Positions 16,095-27,300 of a stretch of 64,000 nucleotides of DNA are shown here, piece after piece. This DNA comes from Roseburia hominis (lineage in GTDB: Bacteria; Bacillota; Clostridia; Lachnospirales; Lachnospiraceae). A program made the translations under genes and the position numbers. Location of the stretch: NCBI RefSeq assembly GCF_021531695.1, contig NZ_JADYUI010000002.1, positions 124,001-188,000 on the forward strand, read 5' to 3'. The notes beneath the pieces are model-generated. The model did not search any database. It was not told the DNA's origin and worked only from the letters and a program-made list of their open reading frames with translations. How positions within the stretch are numbered: the first letter of the stretch is position 1; each line of letters opens with the position of its first letter.

Positions 16095-17622
16095 GGTGAC
16101 CTACCCCCATCATAAATTCTCCGACTTCATTTGCCGTTAGAGTCTTTGCATCTGCAATCTTGTTGATGCTTCCATTATAAATAACACCAATTGTATCTGC
16201 CAGATTCATGACCTCATCTAATTCGAGTGAAATAAGAAGAATTGCCTTTCCCTTATCTCTCTCTCCAATAATCTGTTTATGAATATTTTCAATTGCACCG
16301 ATATCCAGTCCTCTGGTCGGCTGAACAAAAATCATAAGATCTGCTTCTGTTTCGATTTCTCTTGCGATAATTGCTTTCTGCTGATTACCACCGCTCATGG
16401 AGCGTGTAATGGTAGAAGAACCCTGACCACTTCTGATATCATATTTTTCGATTAATTTTTCACTATTTTCTGAAAAGACTTTTTGCTGCAATACACCTTT
16501 TCTGGCATAAGGTTCTCTATAATAGCCACGTAATCCCAGATTATCTGCTAAGGAAAAATCCATCACCAGGCCAAAATTCTGTCTGTCCTCCGGAATATAT
16601 GCAATGCCTTCTTCGGTACGTTTTCTGATGCTTTCTCCTGTAATGTCCTTGCCATTTAAGAAAATCTTTCCTTTGTGTGCCTTTAAAAGTCCTGTAATCG
16701 CATCCGCAACCTCAACCTGACCATTTCCGGAAACACCGGCTATCGCAAAGATTTCTCCACCGCGAATCGAAAACGATACATCCTTTACTACATCGACATG
16801 TTCTCTATTTTTTACCGTAAGATGTTCTACCTTAAGCACTTCTTTCCCAAATGATGGTGCTTTCTTTTCGGTAACAAAATTTACTTCCCTGCCCACCATT
16901 AAATTAGCCATGGTTTTGGTATCTGTCGATGCAACATCCAATACATCTACCAATTTTCCTCTGCAAAGAATTGCACAACGGTCTGCTACTTTTTTTATTT
17001 CTTCCAACTTATGCGTAATCAAAATAATGGTTTTTCCACTTTCCCGTAACCCTCTTATGATTTTAAGAAGAAATTCAATTTCCTGCGGAGTCAGAACTGC
17101 CGTCGGTTCGTCAAAAATCAAAATCTCTGCATTACGGTAAAGCATTTTCAAAATCTCTACACGCTGTTGAATAGAAACATTTACATCTTCAATTACATCC
17201 GTAGGATCTACTTCTAACCCATATTTCATCGAAAGCTCCGAAATCTCTGCATTCGCTTTTTTCATGTCAACCGTTTTAAAAAGTCCAAGTACTTTTTTGA
17301 CCGGTTCCATGCCCATAATAATATTTTCCGCCACGGTATAATTCTGTACCAGCTTAAAATGCTGATGTACCATTCCAATGTTCAATTTGGTTGCATAATT
17401 CGGGGAATCAATGTTCTCCTTTTTTCCACGAATGATAATCTCTCCCTCATCCGGCTCATACATCCCAAAAAGCATGCTCATCAGAGTCGATTTTCCCGCA
17501 CCATTTTCACCAAGCAGTGCAAAAATCTCTCCCTTTTTTATCTGAATTGTCACATCATCATTTGCCACAATACCCGGAAAGCGCTTTGTGATGTGCTTCA
17601 TTTCCACAATGTAATCCGACAT
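16087..17622 (-). CDS. nupO: Nucleoside ABC transporter ATPase (tandem)
   Basis: A 511-residue protein with two ATPase domains. The first has Walker A GENGAGKST and LDEP-type Walker B LIFDEPTAVLTP. The second is degenerate in the usual way for this family: GVSGNGQVE at Walker A, signature SGGNQQKAIIARE, and FVQPTRGLD at Walker B. I set the start at ATG 17622, six bases after AGGAGG; a 14-codon upstream extension has no ribosome site. The ATPase is separated from the lipoprotein gene by a hairpin (17705-17731), which may let the lipoprotein be made in excess. Confidence 0.9.
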   Translation of the reverse strand: MSDYIVEMKHITKRFPGIVANDDVTIQIKKGEIFALLGENGAGKSTLMSMLFGMYEPDEGEIIIRGKKENIDSPNYATKLNIGMVHQHFKLVQNYTVAENIIMGMEPVKKVLGLFKTVDMKKANAEISELSMKYGLEVDPTDVIEDVNVSIQQRVEILKMLYRNAEILIFDEPTAVLTPQEIEFLLKIIRGLRESGKTIILITHKLEEIKKVADRCAILCRGKLVDVLDVASTDTKTMANLMVGREVNFVTEKKAPSFGKEVLKVEHLTVKNREHVDVVKDVSFSIRGGEIFAIAGVSGNGQVEVADAITGLLKAHKGKIFLNGKDITGESIRKRTEEGIAYIPEDRQNFGLVMDFSLADNLGLRGYYREPYARKGVLQQKVFSENSEKLIEKYDIRSGQGSSTITRSMSGGNQQKAIIAREIETEADLMIFVQPTRGLDIGAIENIHKQIIGERDKGKAILLISLELDEVMNLADTIGVIYNGSINKIADAKTLTANEVGEFMMGVGHHE

Positions 17623-17704
17623 GTAAATCCTCCTAATTTTAATCCAAGACTCACTCCTTACCACGTCATAGCGAACAAAGAGGACAAGGCTTTTCCTATG
17701 AGAT

Positions 17705-17731
17705 AAATCCGGGCAGACTTAGCCCGGATTT
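17705..17731. terminator. Intercistronic hairpin between lipoprotein and ATPase genes
   Basis: A perfect 10-bp stem AAATCCGGGC/GCCCGGATTT with a 7-base loop. The T run is only TTTA on the minus strand, so it is probably a partial terminator or a 3' end stabiliser for the abundant lipoprotein message. Confidence 0.6.
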
Positions 17732-17756
17732 TCTCATTGTTATAAATTATGATCAA

Positions 17757-18962
17757 TTATTTTACTTCAAAATCTTCCGGTGTGATATCATTTACCGTAG
17801 CATCAGCTGCAGGAACAATTGTTCCATCCTTTACCAAAGCAAAGGCTGCATCAATCTTTGCGATGCTGTCTGCAGAAAGCTGATTTCTTCCTTCTTCACT
17901 CACATAACCGGTAGCTTCTGTATCTGCATGTAACGTTACGTTTTCTCCTTTAAAGGAACCTGCTTTTACATTACATAATGCATTGTATACACTTAAATGC
18001 ATATTTTTGATTGCAGAAGTAAGAATGATATTAGCGTCTCCATTTGCACCATCATCATACTGGTCAACATCGCATCCGATTACTTTGACATCTGTTGCCT
18101 CTTTTGCTGCTGTAAATACACCATTTCCGGAACCACCTGCAGCTACTAAGATAACATCTGCACCTTCGTCAATCAATGCCTGTCCCACTACTTTACCGGT
18201 AGCTTCGTCTGCAAATGTACCAACATAATTTCCTCCTACATCATTTCCCATTACGTCGGTTCCTGCATAAGAAGGAAGTTCTACACATTCTACCTCTTTT
18301 CCTTCTGTCTCATTTACATATTTCACACCACATTCAAAACCATACTGATAGTCTACGTTAGAAGGATATGCAATACCATTTACAACTGCGACTTTATTCG
18401 TCTTAGTCTCAAGTGCTGCTGCCATACCTGCACAGAAAGCACTTTCCTGCTCTGCATAGCACATAGCATAAATATTATCTGCTTCGATCGTATTTCCCTC
18501 TGCATCAGATGGGAAACTGTCTACTAAAATAAATTTTACATCCGGGTTATCCTGTGCAATGGTTCCGATTCCTGCAAACTGGAAACCACAGCATACAATT
18601 ACATCATAATCTGCTACGATATCTGCAACTGCCTGAACTGCAGCATCTGTATCTCCGGTTGTCTCCTGAATCGGAGTAACGGTACTGTCCGGATTCTCCT
18701 CAATAAAATCTAAAATACCATTATAGTTATCTTCATTAAAAGAACCATCATCTACACCGGATGGACTACTTACGATTGCGATTTTCAATGCATTACCGGT
18801 TGTTTCTGCCTCAGCAGAATCTGTTGTGCCAGCTTCTGTAGATGCTACTGCATTTGATGCAGTAGAACTATTGTCTTCTGTTTTCTCATTTGATGATCCA
18901 CAAGCTGTCATAGAACATACCAATGCGGATACAAGCATAAGGGATACGATTTTTTTCTTCAT
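17757..18962 (-). CDS. nupN: BMP-family nucleoside-binding lipoprotein
   Basis: A 401-residue secreted lipoprotein. MKKKIVSLMLVSALVCSMTACGSS is a type II signal peptide with the lipobox just before Cys21, followed by an S/T/E-rich linker. The BMP/Med domain starts near residue 50 (LKIAIVSSPSGVDDGSFN) with VGTFADEATGKVVGQ and KVIGCDVDQYDDG later. It captures nucleosides outside the membrane for the permeases. I chose the ATG at 18962 because AGGAGG lies 12 bases upstream and the signal peptide then starts with KKK. A promoter lies at 19006-19034. Confidence 0.92.
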   Translation of the reverse strand: MKKKIVSLMLVSALVCSMTACGSSNEKTEDNSSTASNAVASTEAGTTDSAEAETTGNALKIAIVSSPSGVDDGSFNEDNYNGILDFIEENPDSTVTPIQETTGDTDAAVQAVADIVADYDVIVCCGFQFAGIGTIAQDNPDVKFILVDSFPSDAEGNTIEADNIYAMCYAEQESAFCAGMAAALETKTNKVAVVNGIAYPSNVDYQYGFECGVKYVNETEGKEVECVELPSYAGTDVMGNDVGGNYVGTFADEATGKVVGQALIDEGADVILVAAGGSGNGVFTAAKEATDVKVIGCDVDQYDDGANGDANIILTSAIKNMHLSVYNALCNVKAGSFKGENVTLHADTEATGYVSEEGRNQLSADSIAKIDAAFALVKDGTIVPAADATVNDITPEDFEVK

Positions 18963-19005
18963 AATATTTATTTTCCTCCTAAAAATTTTTTCAATAAACA
19001 TTGCT

Positions 19006-19034
19006 ATTTTATCATGGTTTATGATTTTTGTCTA
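19006..19034 (-). promoter_or_regulatory. Promoter of the nucleoside importer operon
   Basis: Minus strand TAGACA (19029-19034), 17-bp spacer, TAAAAT (19006-19011). The spacer holds TCAT-AAACC-ATGA, a short inverted repeat overlapping where an operator would sit. Confidence 0.6.
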
Positions 19035-19058
19035 TGTAAACGATAGAAAATGCACAAA

Positions 19059-19086
19059 GGGAGACATTCTTAGGCGAACGTCCCCC
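19059..19086 (-). terminator. Terminator of groEL
   Basis: Minus-strand stem GGGGGACGUUC with GAAUGUCUCCC (11 bp, two G-U pairs) and a 6-base loop, then CCCTTTG. The weak T run makes partial read-through possible. Confidence 0.65.
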
Positions 19087-19132
19087 TCTTTTTTTACTCT
19101 TTTTACTTTATTTACCTGAAAACCAAATGATT

Positions 19133-20800
<1,668 letters not shown>

Positions 20801-20814
20801 TTAAGGATTTGTTT

Positions 20815-21111
<297 letters not shown>

Positions 21112-21149
21112 TTAAATTTAAGCTACTTTTTACTTAGTGGATTTTGTTA

Positions 21150-21176
21150 TTAGCACTCATTTCTTTCGAGTGCTAA
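21150..21176. promoter_or_regulatory. CIRCE operator (HrcA binding site)
   Basis: TTAGCACTC - 9 bases - GAGTGCTAA, an exact match to the CIRCE consensus. It lies between the promoter and the groES start, so HrcA should repress the operon until heat shock. No hrcA gene is in the window. Confidence 0.97.
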
Positions 21177-21187
21177 CTGATAGTCAT

Positions 21188-21216
21188 ATATTATGTTTTT
21201 CATATGGAATGTGCAA
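21188..21216 (-). promoter_or_regulatory. Promoter of groES-groEL
   Basis: Minus strand TTGCAC (21211-21216), 17-bp spacer, TAATAT (21188-21193), immediately upstream of CIRCE. The further upstream region (21241-21295) is a run of TTTTCTC-like pyrimidine repeats of unknown meaning. Confidence 0.75.
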
Positions 21217-21313
21217 CCAGAATTTTTTTCTGATTCTACTTTGTTTTCTCTTTATACCTCTTATTTTCTCTCGTTTTCTCTTTTTTTCTCATTTTTAACG
21301 TTTTTATAGATAT

Positions 21314-21378
21314 TTTATATTTGTTGTACTAGTACAACGAATACTAAATGTAGCAGTTAATTTATATTCGCTGTACTA
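21314..21378. repeat. Short copy of the TA-flanked MITE plus a second fused end
   Basis: Positions 21330-21378 begin TAGTACAACGAATA and end TTCGCTGTACTA. Between them is the right inverted repeat of the 164-bp element at 44783-44946, so this is a deleted copy with its centre lost. Directly left (21314-21331) lies TTTATATTTGTTGTACTA, another right end sharing the TA. The right end supplies the TAG stop of the HAD gene (21376-21378). Confidence 0.8.
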
Positions 21379-22155
21379 GATCAATCCATAATGCTGCAGT
21401 CCTTTATAAATTCCATCTTCATGAATATCACTTGTCACATATTCTGCCGCTTCTTTCGCTGCTTTACTTCCATTTCCCATAGCAATCCCGTGTGCCACGT
21501 AGCGCAACATGGCAAGATCGTTGACACTGTCACCGAATGCATAGGTATCTTCCCATTTGATATCCAAAAGTTCACATGCCTTTTTGATGCCAGATGCCTT
21601 ACTATATCCCTTTGGTACAAATTCTGCCATCGGTACCTCATGAATCATGATTTCATATTCATCCTTCAATTTTTCAATAACCGGCTCTACCTCGCCGTCC
21701 TTGATATGACAGGTAAATTTGGAAATTTCCCACTTCCCTTCATTTCCGGTAATTGGCTGTAAGCTCTCTCCCATCTGCTTTTTCATTTTTTCCGTATAAT
21801 TCTTATCTTCAAATTCTGCCTCATCCAGATACATATAATGTTTTCCTTCCATTACAACCGGAAGATGATGCATACGAAAAATGCCAAGTGCTTTTTCTAT
21901 TTCTTTTGTCGTCAGACCTTTATAAAAAATTTCTTTTCCGTGCTCCTCAATATAAGTCCCGCATCCTGCCACGATTCCGTCAAACCCCAGATTCAGAAGT
22001 TCCGGTTCATAAATAAAAGAACGTGTCCTGCCACTGCAGATAAAAGAAAGATATCCGTTTTCTTTCAACTTTTTTATCGCCACTTTCGTACTTTGCGGAA
22101 TTACTGCATGATTATCCCACAACGTTCCGTCAATATCAAAAAATACTGCCTTCAT
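21376..22155 (-). CDS. Cof-type HAD phosphatase
   Basis: A 259-residue HAD hydrolase of the Cof/YbiV subfamily with a C2 cap. Motif I is DIDGTLWDN (residues 6-14), motif II SGRT near 40, the conserved Lys lies in YSKASGIKKA, and motif IV is GDSVNDLAML near 208. Substrates of such enzymes are usually sugar phosphates or flavin/PLP-type phosphates; this one is unknown. Its last codons and TAG stop are formed by the end of a mobile repeat, so the C-terminus may have been altered by the insertion. Confidence 0.9.
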   Translation of the reverse strand: MKAVFFDIDGTLWDNHAVIPQSTKVAIKKLKENGYLSFICSGRTRSFIYEPELLNLGFDGIVAGCGTYIEEHGKEIFYKGLTTKEIEKALGIFRMHHLPVVMEGKHYMYLDEAEFEDKNYTEKMKKQMGESLQPITGNEGKWEISKFTCHIKDGEVEPVIEKLKDEYEIMIHEVPMAEFVPKGYSKASGIKKACELLDIKWEDTYAFGDSVNDLAMLRYVAHGIAMGNGSKAAKEAAEYVTSDIHEDGIYKGLQHYGLI

Positions 22156-22222
22156 ATTCTTTTTCTCCTTCTGCCACTTGTAGTATCTTACAATTTTTCT
22201 TTTTGTCTTTCCATATTGTTTT

Positions 22223-22324
22223 ACCCGAATTATTCACTCGCCAAGCGAAATCATAAATTCGGCTTACAAGCAAGCTTGACGCACGAATTACAGATTTCAC
22301 TTGGCTACTGTGAATAATTCGGGT
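22223..22324. repeat. 102-bp long-hairpin palindromic element
   Basis: Outer arms ACCCGAATTATTCAC (22223-22237) and GTGAATAATTCGGGT (22310-22324) are perfect. Inner segments GCCAAG-x-GAAATC and GATTTC-x-CTTGGC continue the pairing, and an inner AATTCG/CGAATT pair sits around the centre. It lies in the 22156-22527 gap, about 70 bp upstream of the HAD gene. It could be a palindromic MITE or a transcribed hairpin with a TTTTATTTTAT tail on the plus strand. Confidence 0.75.
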
Positions 22325-22380
22325 TTTATTTTATCATATCACGTAAAATCCGCAAAGTATTTCATGACTTTTCCAAGCAC

Positions 22381-22469
22381 ACTCTCGCATTTCAATAAAC
22401 TAATCTGTGCCACTTTTGTTCCACGCGTGAGCAGTGTGCCATCAGGCTATTTTCTTCTCTGCGAGCTGC
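22381..22469. repeat. Intergenic repeat segments shared with two other loci
   Basis: Two pieces recur in the window. 22381-22400 matches 29072-29091 in 18 of 20 bases (core ACTCTCGC...AATAAAC). 22444-22469 is identical over 26 bases to 41336-41361. Both lie in gaps just past the terminators of minus-strand genes. The unit between them is not conserved, so these may be two short dispersed repeats rather than one. Confidence 0.6.
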
Positions 22470-22479
22470 GCACCACCAC

Positions 22480-22514
22480 AAAAAGGCGCACAGATATTCT
22501 CTGCACGCCTTCTT
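22480..22514 (-). terminator. Terminator of the small membrane protein gene
   Basis: Minus-strand stem AAGGCGTGCAGA with TCTGTGCGCCTT followed by TTT; 14 bp past the stop codon. Confidence 0.8.
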
Positions 22515-22527
22515 TATCGTTTTCTAT

Positions 22528-22815
22528 TTATCGTACTGCTCTTTGAATTGCTATAACAAATCCTGTCAGTATTCCACTTAAAACCATATAAACAATGGTC
22601 GGAAATAACGGCACATAAACTCCCAAAATGCCGAAAAGCAAAATAATAAGAAGCGAAACACAAACACAGATTGTCCCAAAATTTTCTCTACGAATGTGTA
22701 ATTTCTGATACATCTTTTCTGTCAGTTGATAGGATTGATCTAATTTGTAATAAATAAATTCACCCACAACCATCGCAATAAGAAATGGCACGATACGATA
22801 CATAAATGCATTCAT
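22528..22815 (-). CDS. Small membrane protein of unknown function
   Basis: A 95-residue protein with three hydrophobic segments: 6-22 (IVPFLIAMVVGEFIYY), about 48-68, and about 69-90. A basic connector (QKLHIRRENF) lies between the first and second. GGGAGAAG precedes the ATG. It ends with its own terminator and starts 18 bp past the gltD stop, so it may be read from the gltBD transcript as its third gene. I do not recognise a family. Confidence 0.65.
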   Translation of the reverse strand: MNAFMYRIVPFLIAMVVGEFIYYKLDQSYQLTEKMYQKLHIRRENFGTICVCVSLLIILLFGILGVYVPLFPTIVYMVLSGILTGFVIAIQRAVR

Positions 22816-22833
22816 ACGCTTCTCCCGTTTTTC

Positions 22834-24327
22834 CTACTGTACGGATAAATAAGAATATCCCATCAAACTTTCGTCCACTTCTCTTGCCACTTCACGGCCT
22901 TCACGGATTGCCCATACAACAAGAGACTGTCCTCTGTGCATATCGCCTGCTGTATACACATGTGCAACATTTGTCTTGTATTTTCCGTCTTCGGTTGCAA
23001 CATTGGTTCTCTGGTTTAATTCTACACCAAACGCATCTGCTACATATTTCTGTGCTCCAAGGAATCCTGCTGCAATAAGAACCATATCTGCATCCATCTT
23101 GCTCTCAGAACCCGGAACTTCTACCATCTGCATACGTCCGGTCTTTTCATCCTTTTTACTCTCTAATTTTACAACCTTAAGTCCACATAAATTGCCGTTC
23201 TTATCCTTTAAGAATTCTTTTACCGTAGTAGTATAGATGCGAGGGTCATGTCCGAATACTGCAATTGCCTCTTCCTGACCATAGTCTGTCTTTGAGACCT
23301 TCGGCCACTCCGGCCATGGATTATTTTCCGCACGGGTATCCGGTGCTTTCGGCATCATCTCAAGCTGTGTTACCGATGCCGCACCATGGCGGATACAGGT
23401 ACCAACACAATCATTACCGGTATCACCGCCACCGATGATTACTACCTTTTTCCCTTTTGCAGAAATATACTTGTTATCTGTCAAATTAGAATTTAATAAA
23501 CTCTTTGTCGTAGATGTCAGGAAATCAACCGCAAAGTAGATTCCCTTTGCATCACGCCCCGGCGCATTGATATCACGTGGATTCTTTGCACCACACGCTA
23601 AGATGACACGATCGTAATCTTTTAAAAGCTTTGCTGCTTTTACATCTTTTCCGACATCAGTATTTGTTACAAACTCAATACCTTCTTCTTTCATGACATT
23701 AATCTTACGGTCAATGACTTCTTTTTGTAACTTCATGTTTGGAATACCATACATTAAAAGTCCGCCCACTCTATCGTCACGCTCATATACCGTAACCAGA
23801 TGTCCACGCTTATTTAACTGGTCTGCTGCTGCAAGTCCGGCAGGACCGGAACCGATTACGGCAACTTTCTTTCCGGTACGCACTTTTGGTGGTTTTGCTG
23901 CTGCATAACCCTGTTCATAAGCATTTTCAATAATACCATGCTCATTTTCTTTGACAGACACGGAGTCTCCCCAATGTCCGCAAGTACATGCTGCTTCACA
24001 CAAAGCCGGGCATACTCTTGAAGTAAACTCTGGAAAATTATTTGTTTTTTTCAAACGATTATAAGCCTGTTCCCAGTTTCCTGTATAGACAAGGTCATTC
24101 CATTCCGGAACCAGGTTGTGCAATGGACAACCTGATGCCATTCCGGAAATCATGGTTCCTGCCTGGCAGAACGGTACGCCACAATTCATGCAGCGTGCGC
24201 CTTGTTTTTGCTGTTCTTCCTTTGAGAGAGGTGTATGGAACTCGTTAAAGTTCTTAATACGCTCTTTTGGTGCAACCGCCTCTGCTGTTTCTCTCTCATA
24301 ATCCAAAAATCCTGTTGGTTTTCCCAT
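22834..24327 (-). CDS. gltD: Glutamate synthase small subunit
   Basis: A 497-residue NADPH-dependent oxidoreductase subunit. The N-terminal region holds the cysteines that bind [4Fe-4S] clusters (ARCMNCGVPFC, CPLHNLVPEW, CPALCEAAC). VIGSGPAGLAAADQL near residue 154 binds FAD, and VVIIGGGDTGNDC near 295 binds NADPH. It passes electrons to the large subunit GltB for making two glutamates from glutamine and 2-oxoglutarate. TAAGGAGG lies upstream, and gltB ends 14 bp before it, so the two are one operon. Confidence 0.97.
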   Translation of the reverse strand: MGKPTGFLDYERETAEAVAPKERIKNFNEFHTPLSKEEQQKQGARCMNCGVPFCQAGTMISGMASGCPLHNLVPEWNDLVYTGNWEQAYNRLKKTNNFPEFTSRVCPALCEAACTCGHWGDSVSVKENEHGIIENAYEQGYAAAKPPKVRTGKKVAVIGSGPAGLAAADQLNKRGHLVTVYERDDRVGGLLMYGIPNMKLQKEVIDRKINVMKEEGIEFVTNTDVGKDVKAAKLLKDYDRVILACGAKNPRDINAPGRDAKGIYFAVDFLTSTTKSLLNSNLTDNKYISAKGKKVVIIGGGDTGNDCVGTCIRHGAASVTQLEMMPKAPDTRAENNPWPEWPKVSKTDYGQEEAIAVFGHDPRIYTTTVKEFLKDKNGNLCGLKVVKLESKKDEKTGRMQMVEVPGSESKMDADMVLIAAGFLGAQKYVADAFGVELNQRTNVATEDGKYKTNVAHVYTAGDMHRGQSLVVWAIREGREVAREVDESLMGYSYLSVQ

Positions 24328-24341
24328 TTTGCGTCCCCTCC

Positions 24342-27300
24342 TTAATTGTTCGTATTTGCATAGAATGCTTCAATCTGTGCCTGTTCGGAAGAAAGTCCCT
24401 TCTCCTCCATCTGCACGATTGCATTCATCATACGGTTATAGTCATATGGAATAATCTTTTTAAATTTCGGTAAATATTCACTAAAGTTGTCCAAAATCTG
24501 TTTTCCTTTTTCTGAGTTGGTCAAAGCAACATGTTCTTTGATCATATCCTTTAATTCCAGAACATCATATTTGGATGAAACTTCTTCTGAGAATACCATT
24601 TCTTTATTCATACGGGTATAAAGGTCATTATCCTCATCAAGTACATAAGCAATACCACCACTCATACCGGCTGCAAAGTTCTTTCCGGTCTTTCCGAGTA
24701 TAACAACACGTCCACCTGTCATATATTCACATCCATGATCACCGACACCTTCTACAACTGCGGTAGCGCCGGAATTTCTTACGCAGAAACGCTCACCTGC
24801 CACACCATTGATAAATGCCTTACCGCTGGTGGCACCATAAAGTGCAACGTTACCAATTACGATATTTTCATCCTTTTTGAATTTTACTCCAGCCGGAGGA
24901 TATACGACCAGCTTACCACCGGATAAGCCTTTTCCAAAATAGTCATTACTGTCTCCGACTAACTCTAAGGTAAGTCCTTTCGGAATAAATGCACCAAAGC
25001 TCTGTCCGCCGGCACCATTACATTTTACAATGAACGTATCTTCATCTAAGGTATCATCATACCTCTTTGTGATTTCAGAACCAAAAATCGTACCAAAAGA
25101 GCGATCTGTATTGGTAACTTCCACATCAATACTTCTTCTTTCTCCTTTTTCCAAAGCAGAAGCAAGCTGTTTTAACAAGATCTTTTCGTCTTTTGTCTTT
25201 TCTAATTCAAAATCATATACCTGTTTTGGATCAAAAATAACTTTCTTTTTGGTATCTGCAAACGGATTATGCAAAATCTTAGACAGATCAATTTCTTTTT
25301 CACGATCTGTTAAATCATCACGAACTTTTAATAAATCGCTTCTTCCTACCATCTCATCTACCGTACGGAAGCCTAATTTTGCCATGTATTCTCTTAATTC
25401 TTCTGCGATAAAACGCATAAAGTTCTCTACATACTCAGGCTTTCCTGCGAAGCGTTTCCGAAGTTCCGGATTCTGTGTTGCAATACCTGCAGGACAGGTA
25501 TCCAGGTTGCAGACACGCATCATAACGCAGCCCATGGTTACAAGCGGAGCAGTTGCAAAACCAAATTCCTCTGCACCAAGTAATGCTGCAATAGCAACGT
25601 CACGTCCACTCATTAACTTACCATCTGTCTCAATGCGGACTTTATTACGAAGTCCGTTCATAATAAGTGTCTGATGTGTCTCGGCAAGTCCAAGCTCCCA
25701 AGGAAGACCGGCATTATGAATAGAACTCTGCGGAGCTGCACCCGTACCACCATCATAACCGGAAATCAGTACAACCTGTGCACCTGCTTTTGCAACACCG
25801 GCCGCCACGGTTCCGACACCTGCTTCTGATACCAGTTTTACGGAAATTCTTGCATCACGGTTTGAATTCTTCAAATCATAAATTAACTGTTCCAAATCTT
25901 CAATAGAATAGATATCATGATGTGGTGGCGGTGAAATCAATGCTACACCCGGGGTAGAAAGTCTGGTCTTTGCAATCCATGGATAAACCTTCTTGCCCGG
26001 AAGATGTCCACCTTCACCCGGTTTTGCACCCTGTGCCATCTTAATCTGAATTTCTTCCGCACTTACAAGATAACGGCTGGTAACACCAAAACGTCCGGAA
26101 GCAACCTGTTTGATTGCCGAACAACGATTTACCTTGCTGTTTTTACTTGCAATACGCTCCGGATCCTCACCACCTTCACCGGTGTTTGACTTACCATGTA
26201 AATGGTTCATGGCAATGGCAAGTGTCTCATGGGCTTCTTTTGAAATAGAACCATAAGACATGGCACCAGTCTTAAATCTGGTTACGATAGAATCCACACT
26301 CTCCACTTCTTCAAGCGGAATTCCTTTCCTTGGATATTCAAAATCCAAAAGTCCACGGATATTCATATGTCTTTCTTCGCTGTCAACCAGATCCGTATAT
26401 TCTTTAAACATCTTATAATCCCCAAGCTTGGTAGACTGCTGCAACAAATGAATCGTCTGCGGATTGTAAATATGCTGATCTGCCCCGCTTCTCATCTTAT
26501 GACGGCCTACACTGTCTAAGGTTAAATCTGTCTCTAATCCCAGCGGATCATAAGCTTCGGAATGCAATGCATTCACATTTTTTTGAATATCATCTAACGT
26601 AATTCCACCGATACGGCTTACCGTGTTTGTGAAATATTTATCAATTACTTCTTTATCAATACCGATTGCTTCAAAAATCTTAGAGCCCTGATAGGACTGA
26701 ATGGTGGAAATACCCATTTTAGAAGCAATTTTTACAATTCCATTGATAATTGCCTTGTTGTAATCATCAATTGCAGCATAATAATCTTTATCAAGCATAT
26801 GCTCGTCTACCAGCTGTTTTACGGTATCCTGTGCAAGATATGGGTTGATTGCACATGCACCATAGCCAAGCAGGGTTGCAAAATGATGTACTTCTCTCGG
26901 TTCACCTGATTCCAAAATCATTGCTACCGCAGTTCTCTTCTTGGTACTTACCAGATGCTGCTGTAATGCTGCAACTGCAAGTAAGGATGGAATCGGCACA
27001 TGGTTTTCATCCACGCCACGATCAGAAAGAATCAAAATATTGGCACCATCACGATAAGCACGGTCTGCCTCTACATACAAATGCTCAATTGCTTTTTCAA
27101 GACTGGTATTTTTATAGTATATAATAGGAAGAACAACTACCTTAAATCCTTCTACCTTCATCGTCTTGATCTTCATAATATCCGTATTGGTAAGGATTGG
27201 ATTGTTCACCTTAAGCACCTGACAATTGATTGGCTTTTCTTCCAGAAGGTTTCCGTCTTCTCCAATATATACTGTAGTAGAGGTAACTACTTTTTCACGA

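Noticed and set aside
17705-17731. A full terminator separating the lipoprotein gene from its transporter genes
   Set aside because: The T run is only three bases. The genes belong to one transporter, so it is more likely partial or a stabilising hairpin.
21241-21295. A repeat array or CRISPR-like tract in the TTTTCTC-rich stretch before groES
   Set aside because: The units are irregular and there are no spacers. It is a simple pyrimidine-rich tract.
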